A model generated the notes under the pieces. That model saw only the letters and a list, made by a program, of their open reading frames with translations. It made no database searches and was not told where the DNA came from. Positions 47,101-58,600 of a DNA stretch of 64,000 nt are shown here, one piece after another. Every line of letters starts with the position of its first letter. Position 1 is the stretch's first letter. Location: positions 1,178,001 through 1,242,000 of the forward strand of contig NC_064682.1 in the NCBI RefSeq assembly GCF_023278565.1, given 5' to 3'. Source of the stretch: Colletotrichum lupini. Lineage: Eukaryota; Ascomycota; Sordariomycetes; Glomerellales; Glomerellaceae. Both the position numbers and the translations under genes were made by a program.

Positions 47101-50100
47101 ATTAATAAGCTTTATAAACGTATACCCCTATTATCGTTTAACTATTTCGAAATACTTACCGCTAGAAATTATATTCCTTATATTATTAAATATAATACTT
47201 AGTTAATTTATATTTCTTAAATATAAGAGAAATAGGGTATTAATAAGTAAAATATAAAAAGTTATTATTCCGAAGTACGTCTCTATTTTTACTATACTTA
47301 GGGTAACGATTTTTTTACCTAGGCCGAAACTAATTTTTATAATACTCGCTATTAATATATTAAGTATTATTAGCGCGATTTTTTATAGCGCTTAGAATTG
47401 CCCTTTTCTTCTAGTTAATTATTATAATACCCTAGTATCTAAGATAACTTTATAAAAATTATTTAAGCCGTACTTTTTACTTACGTAAAATACTTATATA
47501 AGCTTAGTATTTAAGGGATCTAAGTAGTATAAAAAGGACCCCTCTAGCTACCCTTAGATTTACTTAGTACTATATTCTTTTTTTTTAAATATTAAAAAAG
47601 ATAATATCTTCTCTTTAATTATTAAAAAAATAAGCTTCGGCCTTATTAAATTTACCTTTTTAACCGCCTCTATATTTATTATCTAAGGGACCTTCCTTTA
47701 CTATTTATAAATAAAAGCTTATTTATTAAGAGCTTTTACTACCCTCTATTCGTTTAGCTTTATATATTCTTTAAAAGCTAACGAGGTAAAAAAAGAGTAG
47801 TTAATATTATTAATTTTATTATAATCTAATTCGTTAGTATAGGGGGTAAGATCTTCCTTATCTTCCGAATTTCTTATAGGGGGTATATATTTTAAGCTAC
47901 TATTTTAATTACCGTTACTAAGTTTTATACCCCCGGATCTACCCTTATATATAATAAAGAATTAGTTAAACTAACGAGGGCTAGTTTTATTATTTATTAC
48001 CCTCGACTTTTTATACTATTCGTACGATTTAGTACGCTCTTTTTTAAAGTAGTTTTTTAATTAATATTTATCTTTTTTATAAATATAGTATTACCTCTTT
48101 CGTTACCCTACTTATAAATTAAATCTCTACTTATTTAATAAATCTAGGCCTTTTTATTAATAATTACCGTATTTAGCCTCTTTTCCTTTTTTATTATACG
48201 TTTAATTAACTTAATATTATTAATAAGGGCCGTTATATACTTAGAAATAGGTTTAATATAGCATTCTTACTTTAATATTAAAGCTAGATCTTAGCTTTAA
48301 ATAAAGCGTCTCGTAATTTTTAAGTACTTAGTATAGGGTTATTTTTACTTTTAATATATATTAAATTATAATATAAAAATATCCGACTTTCCGTTTATTT
48401 ATCCTCTTATTTAGCTAGGTTTTCGCTAGCTTATTAATTCGATTAATAAGCTTTTTAAAGATTTTTACTTACGATTTACCCTCTATTATCCTAGCTATAA
48501 ATATAAAAAAAATCGCTCGTAGCTTAGATAAGAGCTCTAGGTTCTTATTATAAGTCTTAAAGCGGCTTCGGATTACGTTAATTATACTAAGAAAGTCGTT
48601 TTAATTAAGATTACGTACCGCTTTATGATAATAATTAAAGGCTTTACTTATAAATACGATATTAATTACCGAATAGTACTAATATTTTCTAATTTTAACT
48701 TTTTTATAATAATTATAAAATATTATTAGGGTTTTTTATAAGACCTTATACTTCCCCCTAGAGTATAATTTCTTTTTTAAAAAGATCTTTTTAAGGTTTA
48801 TAAATTACCTCGTATTTATTATTAGATGTTTAGTATTTATATACGATTCTTACGTCGCTACGTACTATTAGTAACTTTAGGTCGTTTATTTTTTTTTATT
48901 AACTAATCGGTACCGAATTTCGTATTAATAGTAATAACGAGTTATAGATCGAAATAGGTAGAATTATTAATTATCGTACTTTTAATATTATATTTTACCC
49001 TAGTATATTTCTTTATAACGATAGATTTTTATTAATAATTATAGGGAGGAAATCTAGGTCGTTTACTTTTTTTTTAAATTCGTTAAAGCGATTATACGCT
49101 TTATTAACCTATACTTAGTTTTATAATACGAATTCTTTCTCTATAATTATTACTATTAATATTTTATATAGCTTTTATAATTATAATTACGCTAGTAATA
49201 CCCCTCGCCCATAGAGGAATTTATTAACTACTTTTACGATTCTTAGGCTTATGCTTACGAACTATTCGTTTAGTTAGTAACTAAGGTTATTTACGATTTT
49301 ATAAAATAGGGGTTACCCCTATAGCCCCTTTTTTTTATAAACCTTAGTTAAATAGATTAATACTACGTTAATTTACTTACCGTTAGGCTAATCCGCGATT
49401 TTATATATTTACGTCCCCTAATAATCCAGGTTAATATTTACTTACTTATAAAGGATTAAGATTCTATTTAGGATTAGGTTTTATCTTTTTTTTTTTTACT
49501 TTAACTTACTAAAGGTCGTACTCTAGCTTATACTTATATTAGTAATTACTAATATATTTAATTTTACTAAAGATATATTTAATTTACGCACTAGTTATAA
49601 TAAATCCGTACTTTTATTACTTAACGAATTTATTAAAGTCTAAGAGATTCCCGCTTTTTTTTACTATCTCGCTACTATTCTTATTTTTACTATTTTTAGT
49701 AATTATTATTACTTTTTTAAATTACTACTTATTATACTTATTAAAATCCTCTTTTTCGTTTAGTATAAAAGGGTAGGTTTTAGTAATTCCTTTTTATAAT
49801 AATAATAATAAACGTTTATATTATTATAAGAAGATATAATAATTAGTCTCGGGATTTTTACTAATTACTAGTTTCCGCTATCCTATATATTTCTAGCTTC
49901 CTAAGCCTCGTACTTTTTATAATTTCTAAATAGCTTTTTTCCTTAACTTATTTTTTTTAGGGTAGTATTTTATAAAAATAGTTAAAAATAGATATTAAGT
50001 AGCTTATAAAAAAGCTATATAAGTTATTAAGAACTATATAAGTTATTAAGTATAGTTAACGAAGTTAAGCCCTCTTTTTTATAAAATTATAGATTTTAAA

Positions 50101-51156
50101 AACTTATTAAAAATACTTATTTATTACTTATACATAATAAGGTTAAATATTTTAGAAAATTTGTTTTTTATAGCCTCTTAATACCTTATTTTATATCTTT
50201 TAAATAGTTTTTTTTATAGCTTAATTATAGTTAAGTAATTATTACTTACTAGCGATCCCTTTTATTACTTAGTTAATTTTTTAAAATTAATAATCTCGTA
50301 CCGGGAGTTAGTATAAAAAGAAGCCCTTTAGTAGCCCTCTAGAGGATTTTTTCTTTTTTTTAAATCCTCGTTTTTTCAGCTTTTTTTTAAGTTAATAATA
50401 ACTCTAGCGAGAGGTCGTAAGATTATTTTAGGGTAGCTATTTTTTTTTAAATTAATCTCCGAGATCCGTAATACTCTTAACTCGATATTATTAAGACTTT
50501 TAAATCCCCTTTTCTCTTATTAAACCGTTTTTTATATTATATTTTTAAATAATACCTAGGGGGTAATTAAAAGAGCTATAAAGAGGTTATTTAAATTATA
50601 AGCTTAAAGTTATACTTATAAGATCTTCGTAATAATAGATTTTTTTATATACTATAGATCTCTTAGCTTAATAACTTTTATAAAATTATTTTTATTACTA
50701 AATAAGAATATTTATATTTAAAAATCCCCTTTTTTAATTACGTAGTACTTTTTTATATTATATTATTAAGCTCGTTCGTTATACTAATTAATTAAGTAAG
50801 TAGTCGTTACGTAAGTATTTTTTTTTATTAATTTAATTAGTTAATTTTTAATTACGGGCCGGTTATAAAAAAGTTATTTAATAAAAAAACTACTTAAAGT
50901 AATAATAAAAGGCTAATTACTTAACTAGTTCTATTAATTAACGTATTTTAACGTAATAAACGTTAACCTCTTATAAGTAGTAAAGGGCTACGATTACTTA
51001 ATTTTATATAGCATTTAAGAATTACCTCTTTTTTTATTTATTTTCGTAAAGTTAATTAATACGAATCTCCTATCTTATATAATATTAAGAGGTCGTCTTT
51101 TTTATATAACGAGATACCTTACTAATCTATAATAATAGAATTTAATTACTAATTAG

Positions 51157-51361
51157 TATTAATATTCTTATTATAAAATAGTTAGTTCGAACCGTAGTTA
51201 ATAAAGAGATTAATTAAATTATATAAATATTCACGTAGTAAGTATAAAAAGGAGGTTCTAACTATAGGTTAGGCTAGCTACGATAATTATAAATAGGGCC
51301 CTTAATTAGCCCCTGCGTAGTCGGCTATATGCCGCGGTCGAATTAGACTTCTAATCCGATA
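51157..51361 (-). repeat. 5' LTR of copia copy 4 (right side)
   Basis: 205 bp. The outer 60 bp keep CCGCGGTCGAATTAGAC and end CTAATCCGATA (one transition from CCGACA). The inner end TATTAATATTC is strongly mutated. Confidence 0.93.
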
Positions 51362-52578
51362 AAAGCCTACTAATTATCATTCTAAGAAGGGTCTTAAGAA
51401 CTTTGGCTACTAAGTATATCTACTAAGAGAAGCATCTAGGTGTTTTCAGCAATACGCGGCATAGTAAGACTCTCGAAAAGGAAGGAAGTGCTGCTCTATT
51501 TCTGTCCCTCTTGTAAGCTCCAATCACGGTCCTGGGTGTCCATTATCAGTGGTCTAACAAGCGAAGAGCGGACGAGGGCTTAAGGAGCTCTGCAGGTCTG
51601 CTGTCTCATATGACAGATACCAAGACCAAAGACTCTTTTCTGGCCACAGATGCTCCATTCTGTTTCACAGTAGCACAGAATGGCGAAACTTTCTTCGAGC
51701 ACATTGGTCATCCCGAGAACTCTAGGGCTGCGCTTAAGGTGATCAAGGGTGTTGTACCATGGCTCAACGTAAGTGTGCTCCGGTATACATCTCGTCAAAT
51801 TTGACTCTGGCTTATCAACACGTTTGTTATAGAGGACAACTAGGCCAGCGCTTCTCAATGACTACCCCTGGCATGAGAACCCCAAAGCTCGAGTTGTGGA
51901 TGTCGGGTGCGGTCCAGGTGACAGCGGATTTGACATAATGAGGAACAATCCGGAGCTTCATTGGACTTTCCAGGACCTTCAGCCGGCCATCGAGAGCTTG
52001 AAGACCGTGAGTTGCGCGTGGTCTAAGACTGTAACCCGGTACTGACGTCCCAAACAGAACCTGCCCGAGGATATTGCACAAAAGGCTGCGGAAGGAAAAG
52101 TCAAATGTGTCATACAGGACTACTTCGAAGAGAACGCAGCAGAGGGTGACATATGGTACCTCAGAGGAGTTCTGTGAGTACTAGTGGTTTCCGAATTGCG
52201 TATTAACCGCCCCGCTACGACATACTGACTAATTTCAGGCGCGAGTATGATGATGAAGACGCTGTCAAGATACTTACCAACGTTGCGAACTCCATGAAAA
52301 GAACTCTGGGCTCACGGATGGTGATTAACGAGATATGGAACTCGACTCCGTTCATTGTCAGTAATCAGAATACGGCCCCGTCTACTCTGACACCTCATCA
52401 ACAGTCAAGGCTTCCGGACCTTGCCAACTTGATGACATGGAATACTCTGTTCTTCTTCGGCGGCAAGGAAAGATCGGTGCCAGAGCTCGAGTTGATTCTT
52501 CGAAAAGCAGGTCTGAAAATCAGCCGGTTCTTCCAATTTCGCACGATCACTACCATGGTAGAGTGCTCACTAGCGTAG
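51362..52578 (+). pseudogene. O-methyltransferase, 3' part beyond copia copy 4
   Basis: Exons as read: about 51387-51512, 51567-51768, 51833-52006, 52058-52173, 52239-52578 (TAG). Together with the first exon they give about 444 codons, normal for the family. The SAM-binding motif VVDVGCGPG is intact. Two oddities stand out. First, codon 51424-51426 is TAA within KYIY*EKHLGVFSN, where Gln (CAA) would fit; this is 58 bp from the element and is a C-to-T change at a CA site. Second, the segment that normally reads L-H-D/E-W/Y around the catalytic His reads LREYDDED, so the general-base His is replaced by Arg. The family methylates hydroxyl groups on aromatic or polyketide products using SAM. Confidence 0.86.
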
Positions 52579-52732
52579 AGGGTATGGTTGCAAACTTCCA
52601 TAGCTCAAAAGCAATAGACTAGGTATCATCTGCTGTCTTGAGCGTACGACTCATGAACAAGTGAAGACATGTACAACCCCTCTTTCTATTCCTGTTTCAC
52701 CAATACTCCGTGTAAGTACCATTCCAATCATT

Positions 52733-53443
52733 TCAAGAAGCCTTGGCTTCTATCTTCTCTTCCTCGCCCGCTACGATATCCTCGTCGCCTTTCTTCCAAC
52801 GATACTCCTTCTCAATGCCTAGTTCTCTTTGCGCAGTGTCGCAGAGTTTTGCGTTCCCACAGCCGCATATGGCCGGCTCCCTGATCCACCGATACGTGAT
52901 ACTCCACCGATCTTCTCTCTTCCGCACCGTTCCATCAGGCAACGTGTCCGTCTTCCGTTTCCTGATTCCGTGCTTCCAATGCAGTCTTGAGTCTCCCGAC
53001 ATCTGCAACATGCTCCTCGGGGTAAGATCTACTTCCACCATCCTTCCTTCCTCGCCATCGTCTGGTGGCAAGGCGAATTGCATCATGACGGGCGATCCTA
53101 GAGATAGCGCATATAGCTGATCATATGCGGAATGAGTATCGACATGGGGCGGGATGCCGGCGCCGGGTGGGTAGTGTTGCAGGCAAACTTGGTCCGGTGG
53201 TCTGCCTTCGCGTGTAGGAATCAACGGCTCCAGCCAGTCTGGGAAAGGGCTGAAGGGAACGTTGGGATCCACGCCGAATGTTTTGTAGTCGAAGGTGTAG
53301 CCGTAGTGGAGAGACAGTCGCCCAGATCGGTCTGGCCATGATAGCTCGTTGCGAAAGATGTGTACTAACTTTTCCTCATGCTCGGCTGTAATATAATCGT
53401 CTTGCCAGAAGATGCCCGAGGGCTGAATCAAAAGTTCGTTCAT
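52733..53443 (-). CDS. AlkB-like Fe(II)/2-oxoglutarate dioxygenase
   Basis: An intron-free gene of 236 aa starting at ATG 53443. It has the double-stranded beta-helix residues: HVD at 100-102, the distal His158 in HWKHGI, and an Arg pair in DRWSITYR near 179-185 for 2-oxoglutarate. Near the C-terminus CGCGNAKLC is a cysteine cluster of the sort seen in ALKBH8-like and plant-type AlkB proteins. The family removes alkyl groups from nucleic acids or hydroxylates tRNA wobble bases. It is convergent with the O-methyltransferase, with only 154 bp between the stops, and is likely a general cell gene that marks the right border of the cluster. Confidence 0.9.
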   Translation of the reverse strand: MNELLIQPSGIFWQDDYITAEHEEKLVHIFRNELSWPDRSGRLSLHYGYTFDYKTFGVDPNVPFSPFPDWLEPLIPTREGRPPDQVCLQHYPPGAGIPPHVDTHSAYDQLYALSLGSPVMMQFALPPDDGEEGRMVEVDLTPRSMLQMSGDSRLHWKHGIRKRKTDTLPDGTVRKREDRWSITYRWIREPAICGCGNAKLCDTAQRELGIEKEYRWKKGDEDIVAGEEEKIEAKAS

Positions 53444-54796
53444 TGCGTAAGTTTCAGCACCATGCAGAGCTTTCGTTGTGCTAGTGGTAATGAGTTTGAG
53501 TTGTTGAATTACACTGCTGGATGAGATGATGTTGAACCAAAAATTAACTCAGCGGCAAAAGTCGTTCAGTGTGGCACCACCACGGAACCAAAGTGGGGCA
53601 CGTGCGGGAAACCGTAGCGGCTACGGATGGGAAAGAGAAGACTCATTCTAAGATTTCCATCCATAGGAACCTCACTCATATCACTTACAACAGCCACAAG
53701 AAGAGTCCTGAGTTTGATGCTAAGTCAAGATTCGGTACCAATAAGATACTGCTCACAGAGTCCGCTAACAACGCTGTCATGGGGGTGACCATGGTCTCTG
53801 TCGTTGATGATAATATCAGAACAGGGAAGGAAGCCTCAGTGGTCCCAACCACTCCAGCTGGGTACCGTAGATGAGAGCCTCAATGTATGCAGATGAAATT
53901 CTTGGCAAGGAACACGCTTCTCGGTGGGTTAAAAGCTGCATGTGACTGCGACTGCCACTGAGTATGAGAGGTGGGGTTGTTTTCTTTGCTGTTGGGGGCG
54001 GCGGGGTAGACAGAACGGAATGTAAAGCACTCAAAAAGCATGCCGTATGCCTCATATACATCAACATTAGGTCCATGGACTTGAGAACCCTACTGGTATG
54101 AGAGGCTGCTTCCGGCTTGTCATTAGATTTGAGAGACAGCCAGATAGATGACTCAGGTGATGATAACAGTGAATCGATCGGGTCGTACAAGCATTGCCGA
54201 CATCCCATGTCGTGGATGAAACGGTTCTGAAGCTTGATCCCCAGCTGTGCCTCGCTAGACACGGCAAGCCCACTGCTAATCAAATTTGAGACGAATGACG
54301 GGATGAACGATACATGAACGCAGAGCACAGATGGGGAGGCAAGCTTAAGTAGGTGTTAAAGGATGAGTTTTTTGATGTCGCATTAAGCAGCAGACACTAG
54401 GTATATGTGTGGGTAGGTAGGGGGACTAGATTTATGTAACCGTTCCGTTGAACAAGGCGTCCCTTTAAACCAACCGTCTTGTTCGTTAACGCTTTTTCCC
54501 ATATCCCGAGAAATCTGCACAAATGTCCAAAGCAGAAAAAGCTGGTGGTGGGCACGAGGGGCAATGGCAAATAGGCCGCACCATCCAAAATATGTGCCCC
54601 GAAAGAAAAGAGGTATCCCATGCGCCGTCAAGAAGCTCTGAAGATTAAGGAAAACATCCATTACTGGGCTTCGTCATCGTGGCGAGGTTTTTTTTGCGTG
54701 GGTTTTGTGTGAGATGACCCCCTTTCCCCGACGAAAAACTCACCCCAGGCAAGGGAAGAAGACTGGACCAGGCGGAAAGAAAAGGATGAACCTTTC
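53444..54796. other. Intergenic between AlkB-like gene and Asp f 4-like gene
   Basis: About 1.35 kb. A 170-codon frame at 53816-54328 on the minus strand has no motif and a Ser/Leu-rich, biased make-up, and I do not accept it. The part next to 54796 is the 3' UTR of the secreted protein gene. Confidence 0.5.
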
Positions 54797-55636
54797 TTAC
54801 GCGGTGAACTTGTCGCCGAGAGTGACGTCCAGGTGGCCCTTGTAGTAGCCCTTGCAGCCGACACCATCCTCAGCCTCCATACCGGGCATGTAGGCACCCT
54901 CGTTGGTGCCGTCAGACTTGACCCAGGAGCAGGTCTTGCCGTTGGCGGCGACCTTCATGCCGAAGTAAGCCATGCTCTGGGAGCCGGCGACGAGGACGGA
55001 GGCGTCGGCACCGGAGTTGCCGCCGTTGGGGGTGGAGCCCCAGTCGAACTCGAGCCAGGTGCCAGCGAACTGGCCGATGGGGGTCTTGGGGACCGTGGAG
55101 CCGGAGCCGCAGGCGCATGAGCCCTGGGAGTCGGCGTCGAAGGCGACGTTCTTGGACTGACCCTCCTTGACGGTGAAAGTAATCGCGGCGAACCAGCAGC
55201 CGTCGATCAGGCCCTTAGGGCCGATCTTGTTGAAGCACGAGCAAGAGTAGTCGGCATCGCTCGCGGTGAAGGTAGTGGTGTAGTTGTAGAGGGAGACGCT
55301 GGCGTCGTTGACGATCTGCATGTTGCAGCCCCAGTTGTCTGCGCTGCCGGTGTTGCCAGAGTAGGCGATCTCGGCGATGGTGGCGCGCTTGCTGTTGGAG
55401 CCGCTGCAGAAGGGGGTGTAGACACCGCCGGTGGAAGCGGCAGAGGTAGCGGCGGGGGCGGCAGAGGTGGAAGAGGGAGTCGTGGAGGGGAGGATGTTCT
55501 TGATGAAGGTCAGGTCGCGCTCCTCGACGGCGTCAGCGCTGCGGCGCTCGTGGAACTTCTGGTGGTTGTGGGCAGAAGGGTGGGCAGACACGCCGGCGAA
55601 GGCGGCCGCGAGGACGACGGCAGAGGTGAAGTGCAT
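54797..55636 (-). CDS. Secreted Asp f 4-like allergen-family protein
   Basis: A single exon of 279 aa. Residues 1-18 form a signal peptide (MHFTSAVVLAAAFAGVSA), followed by a variable stretch with a Ser/Thr/Ala/Pro-rich linker (about 50-70) and a C-terminal domain (about 75-279) with paired cysteines, SGNTGSADNWGCNM and GCKGYYKGHLD, which fits the fungal Asp f 4 family. The biochemical role of this family is not established; members are secreted or wall-bound. Third-position GC is very high, suggesting strong expression. The ATG context GTGCATCTTGAACT on the complement is normal. It is not part of the metabolic cluster. Confidence 0.85.
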   Translation of the reverse strand: MHFTSAVVLAAAFAGVSAHPSAHNHQKFHERRSADAVEERDLTFIKNILPSTTPSSTSAAPAATSAASTGGVYTPFCSGSNSKRATIAEIAYSGNTGSADNWGCNMQIVNDASVSLYNYTTTFTASDADYSCSCFNKIGPKGLIDGCWFAAITFTVKEGQSKNVAFDADSQGSCACGSGSTVPKTPIGQFAGTWLEFDWGSTPNGGNSGADASVLVAGSQSMAYFGMKVAANGKTCSWVKSDGTNEGAYMPGMEAEDGVGCKGYYKGHLDVTLGDKFTA

Positions 55637-58600
55637 CTTGAACTATCGGGAGATCGTGAAGAGATTCGTAAAACTCGTTGGTGGTTAAGAATGCTAAGCG
55701 TTGTGTTTTTGTTTGCTAGACCCGTCCGGAAAAGAGTGACAGCGGGTTATCAAGATAACTCGCGGATTTGGACGATGGTTTGAAGAGAGAGTGGTGGTGT
55801 CAAAAAAACCAGAAACCGGGATGTGCCAGAAAAGGGAGGGAGATGAGAGCCATTTTGAAGGGATGGAAATAATCTCACTCGAAGCGCCCTTCTGCGAGGC
55901 GTGTTAGCAAGAGACATTGTCAAACTGGGGGAACTTGGTGTGGTGACAGGGGCGTCGTCACCAAGACATCGCGTTCTGCTCTATCATCCACCATCAACAG
56001 CCCATCACAACCCGTCAACAACCCTGCTTAGCCAGGAACAGACACCAAAACGGGTAAAGGTCCAGCAGTGATGACCGAGAGGGCTAGGCGATGTGGAGAA
56101 GGGCATCGCTGGTTCCAGGGCCAGACAGGCCGGGCCAGGAACAATCTCTGTTTCTCTCGCTGCTTGCCAGCTTGGCTCTGCCAACTCAGGCACACGCACA
56201 CACAGACACACACACCTCCCTCTTGACGTGTGGGAGCCAGGAACCAGTAGGGAGACATGGGTAAGTCGGATGGTGGAGGGAAATGGGCCATGGATGGATC
56301 ATGGTGCACCGCCGGCGCCAGGGCAGGATTGGACGGTGATGCGGGAAAAGGGGGTGGGGAAGGTAATTTCACCGCACGCCAATTCCAAAAGGGCCACGGC
56401 CAGCCAAAGCTTGGTCCCAGGTTCGAGTCCAAGCCAATCCCTCCTCAAGGTCGCAGTAACATTCCATTCACAAGCCAACCAGAAGCCAAGCATCACTAGA
56501 CCGTTACACGGCGGACCTGCCAATGGGTGATTATCGACTGGGAAGATGAGATACTAAAGCTTGGGTTTGTTTGGTTTGATGGATCGTCATCAAAAGTATT
56601 TCCATCTCATCTTGGGGTGATGCGGATATTCAGCGCCTAAAAGCCACATCACACACACATTGGGATGAAAACATCCCGTTGCTGTTGGACAACGCATCAG
56701 TGTCTTTCTCGAGTCGAGTGAAAGTCCCCTTCTTTTCTGTATGCCCCATGGATCCCACACCAACAAATGCCGGCAGGAAAAGCGCGCCGGCCAGGCACAC
56801 CCGCACGTTAGGTTTCTGGCTGCGTGAGAGAGGGGAAGAGGCTTGCCGCCATGTCAGGAACAGTCAACTTAGCTCCAGCGCCTGGGCCTGGAACCTGGAC
56901 CTCGACCTGGAACCGGAACACGAAATCTTGGACTTGGTCGGTGGACCACAAACATGGCACCCACAAAGTGCCACCACACTCCAACTTTGCACGACGGGAC
57001 ACTCAAGAGAAGCACAAGCTATGACGGGAAGATCGACGCTGCCCGTCCACATGTCCACAAGCGACCTGCAGAATCGCACAAAGTTCTGCCTTGCTTGCCT
57101 GCAGTGTTTTGCTGTCCGCTGGACCGGATTCAGGTTTCTCGAACCCTTCCAGACGTGATAAGAAGTCTAGAGCGGTGCCAACTCCAGGTTTCCGTTTCTT
57201 GCTTTTCTCGATTTGTCTCCATGACTCCGACCAAAGCAGAGACTTTCCCTGGTGGAGATCCGGTGGAGGCGTCCGAGTGCATAAAGTTAAATCTCTCACC
57301 CAAATGCTCATGAACAGGCGAGTTGACGCCCCCGAACTTCAGAGACAGTCGTCACTGCTTGCCTTCCATGACGTTGCATATCCAAGCCCTATAGTCGCAA
57401 TACCCCTCATCGACGTCCTATTCGTCCTTCAACCTGCTGTCAGCATGCAAAGTTCGGCACCCGAAAACCCCTCAGTTGTGTTCTGGTCTTATCTGCAAGC
57501 CTCTCGGAAGAGGGTTGACGACTCGATATCTGGGAGCATCGAAATGCAGCATAGACGCATTCAATCGTCAAGATCATCCGATGGAGACAGCCTGATGGAG
57601 ACAACATCACAGTATTTGTGAAGTGAGGGATTGGAGATTGCCTGTGCGGATACGGACACATACCATTCAAGAAGAGCAAAGTCAGGATAACAGGCAAGGT
57701 GACCGAGGCGCCTGGCTGGGTTTTGCTATGCATTGTGCCAATGGAGCATCATTCCATCTCTCCCTGAGTTCTTCCCCTTCACCTCCCTTCGCTTACCATA
57801 TTGCTCTTCCAATATTCGCAGGATGTTTCCTCGGCAGTGCAACACAGCTCATTAGAGACTTCGTACTCACGGCGTCCCATCTTTCTTCTCCCATGTTCCG
57901 ATCCCAGTGCCGCTGCCGCACAACGGCCCGTACGCCGCCGGGGTGGTTGAAAGTGGGAGTGCCAGGAACCGATGGGGTCTGGATCTTCCCAGCTAAACCC
58001 AGCGGAAGCCCGTTCAAGCCGCTCAGCGTAACGGATACGGCGACCCGGCCCACCAGGTGGGAACATAATCACGATTCAACCTGGTCGCTGTCCGAAATCC
58101 CTCCCCCCTTCTCCCTCCCCTCTCGGACTGAATCCAAGGAAGAGCCTTTTCTGTGCAGTGCGAATCTGCGATTCCTTCTGTTCCGTTTCTCCACTGGGGC
58201 AGTGCTGACAGCAGAGGCCAGCGGGCAAGTGGCAATCCTGAACGCGTCATAGGCCTCGTCAGGACTGAGGGCAGATGGAGCTACCGCCGGTCCAGCGATG
58301 GCCTGCAGGCTGGCTGCTTCTGCTACTGCAGGACCAGCTGTTAATCAGGCATTCAGGGCACTGAGAGCGTAGGTATAGACACGTGCGGGAGGGAGCCCGT
58401 CAAAACGGTGTTTCTCGGATGGCCTTGGGGGTTCGGAGCTTATCGCTGTTTACCGCGAAAGACAACAAGTTCGGACGAGTCGATCTTTCTCCTGGGGGCT
58501 TGGCTTGCGGCTGTGTACGCAGTAGAGTCCGAACGGCGCCAGAGAAGGGGGAGCCGCACCCGGACCAAATGCGCGCCCATGTGGCATTACCCGGAGGGAC

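Larger units (their letters stand above)
43944..51361 (-). mobile_element. Ty1/copia LTR retrotransposon, copy 4, inverted, inserted in the O-methyltransferase
   Basis: A full-length element of 7418 bp in reverse orientation with AAAGC at both sides (43939-43943 and 51362-51366). It contains both the 330-bp and 59-bp segments and so groups with copy 2. It appears the most heavily mutated copy, with long T runs where the others have mixed sequence. The reverse transcriptase box lies near 45200 on the minus strand. It is antisense to the host gene. Confidence 0.95.

Noticed and set aside
53816..54328. A 170-codon minus-strand frame
   Set aside because: Biased, motif-free sequence with no plausible start context or splice structure; it is probably a chance frame in GC-balanced DNA.
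57091..58252. Frames of 176 and 209 codons on the plus strand
   Set aside because: They overlap each other and several minus-strand frames, show no domain and have low-complexity Ser/Pro composition.
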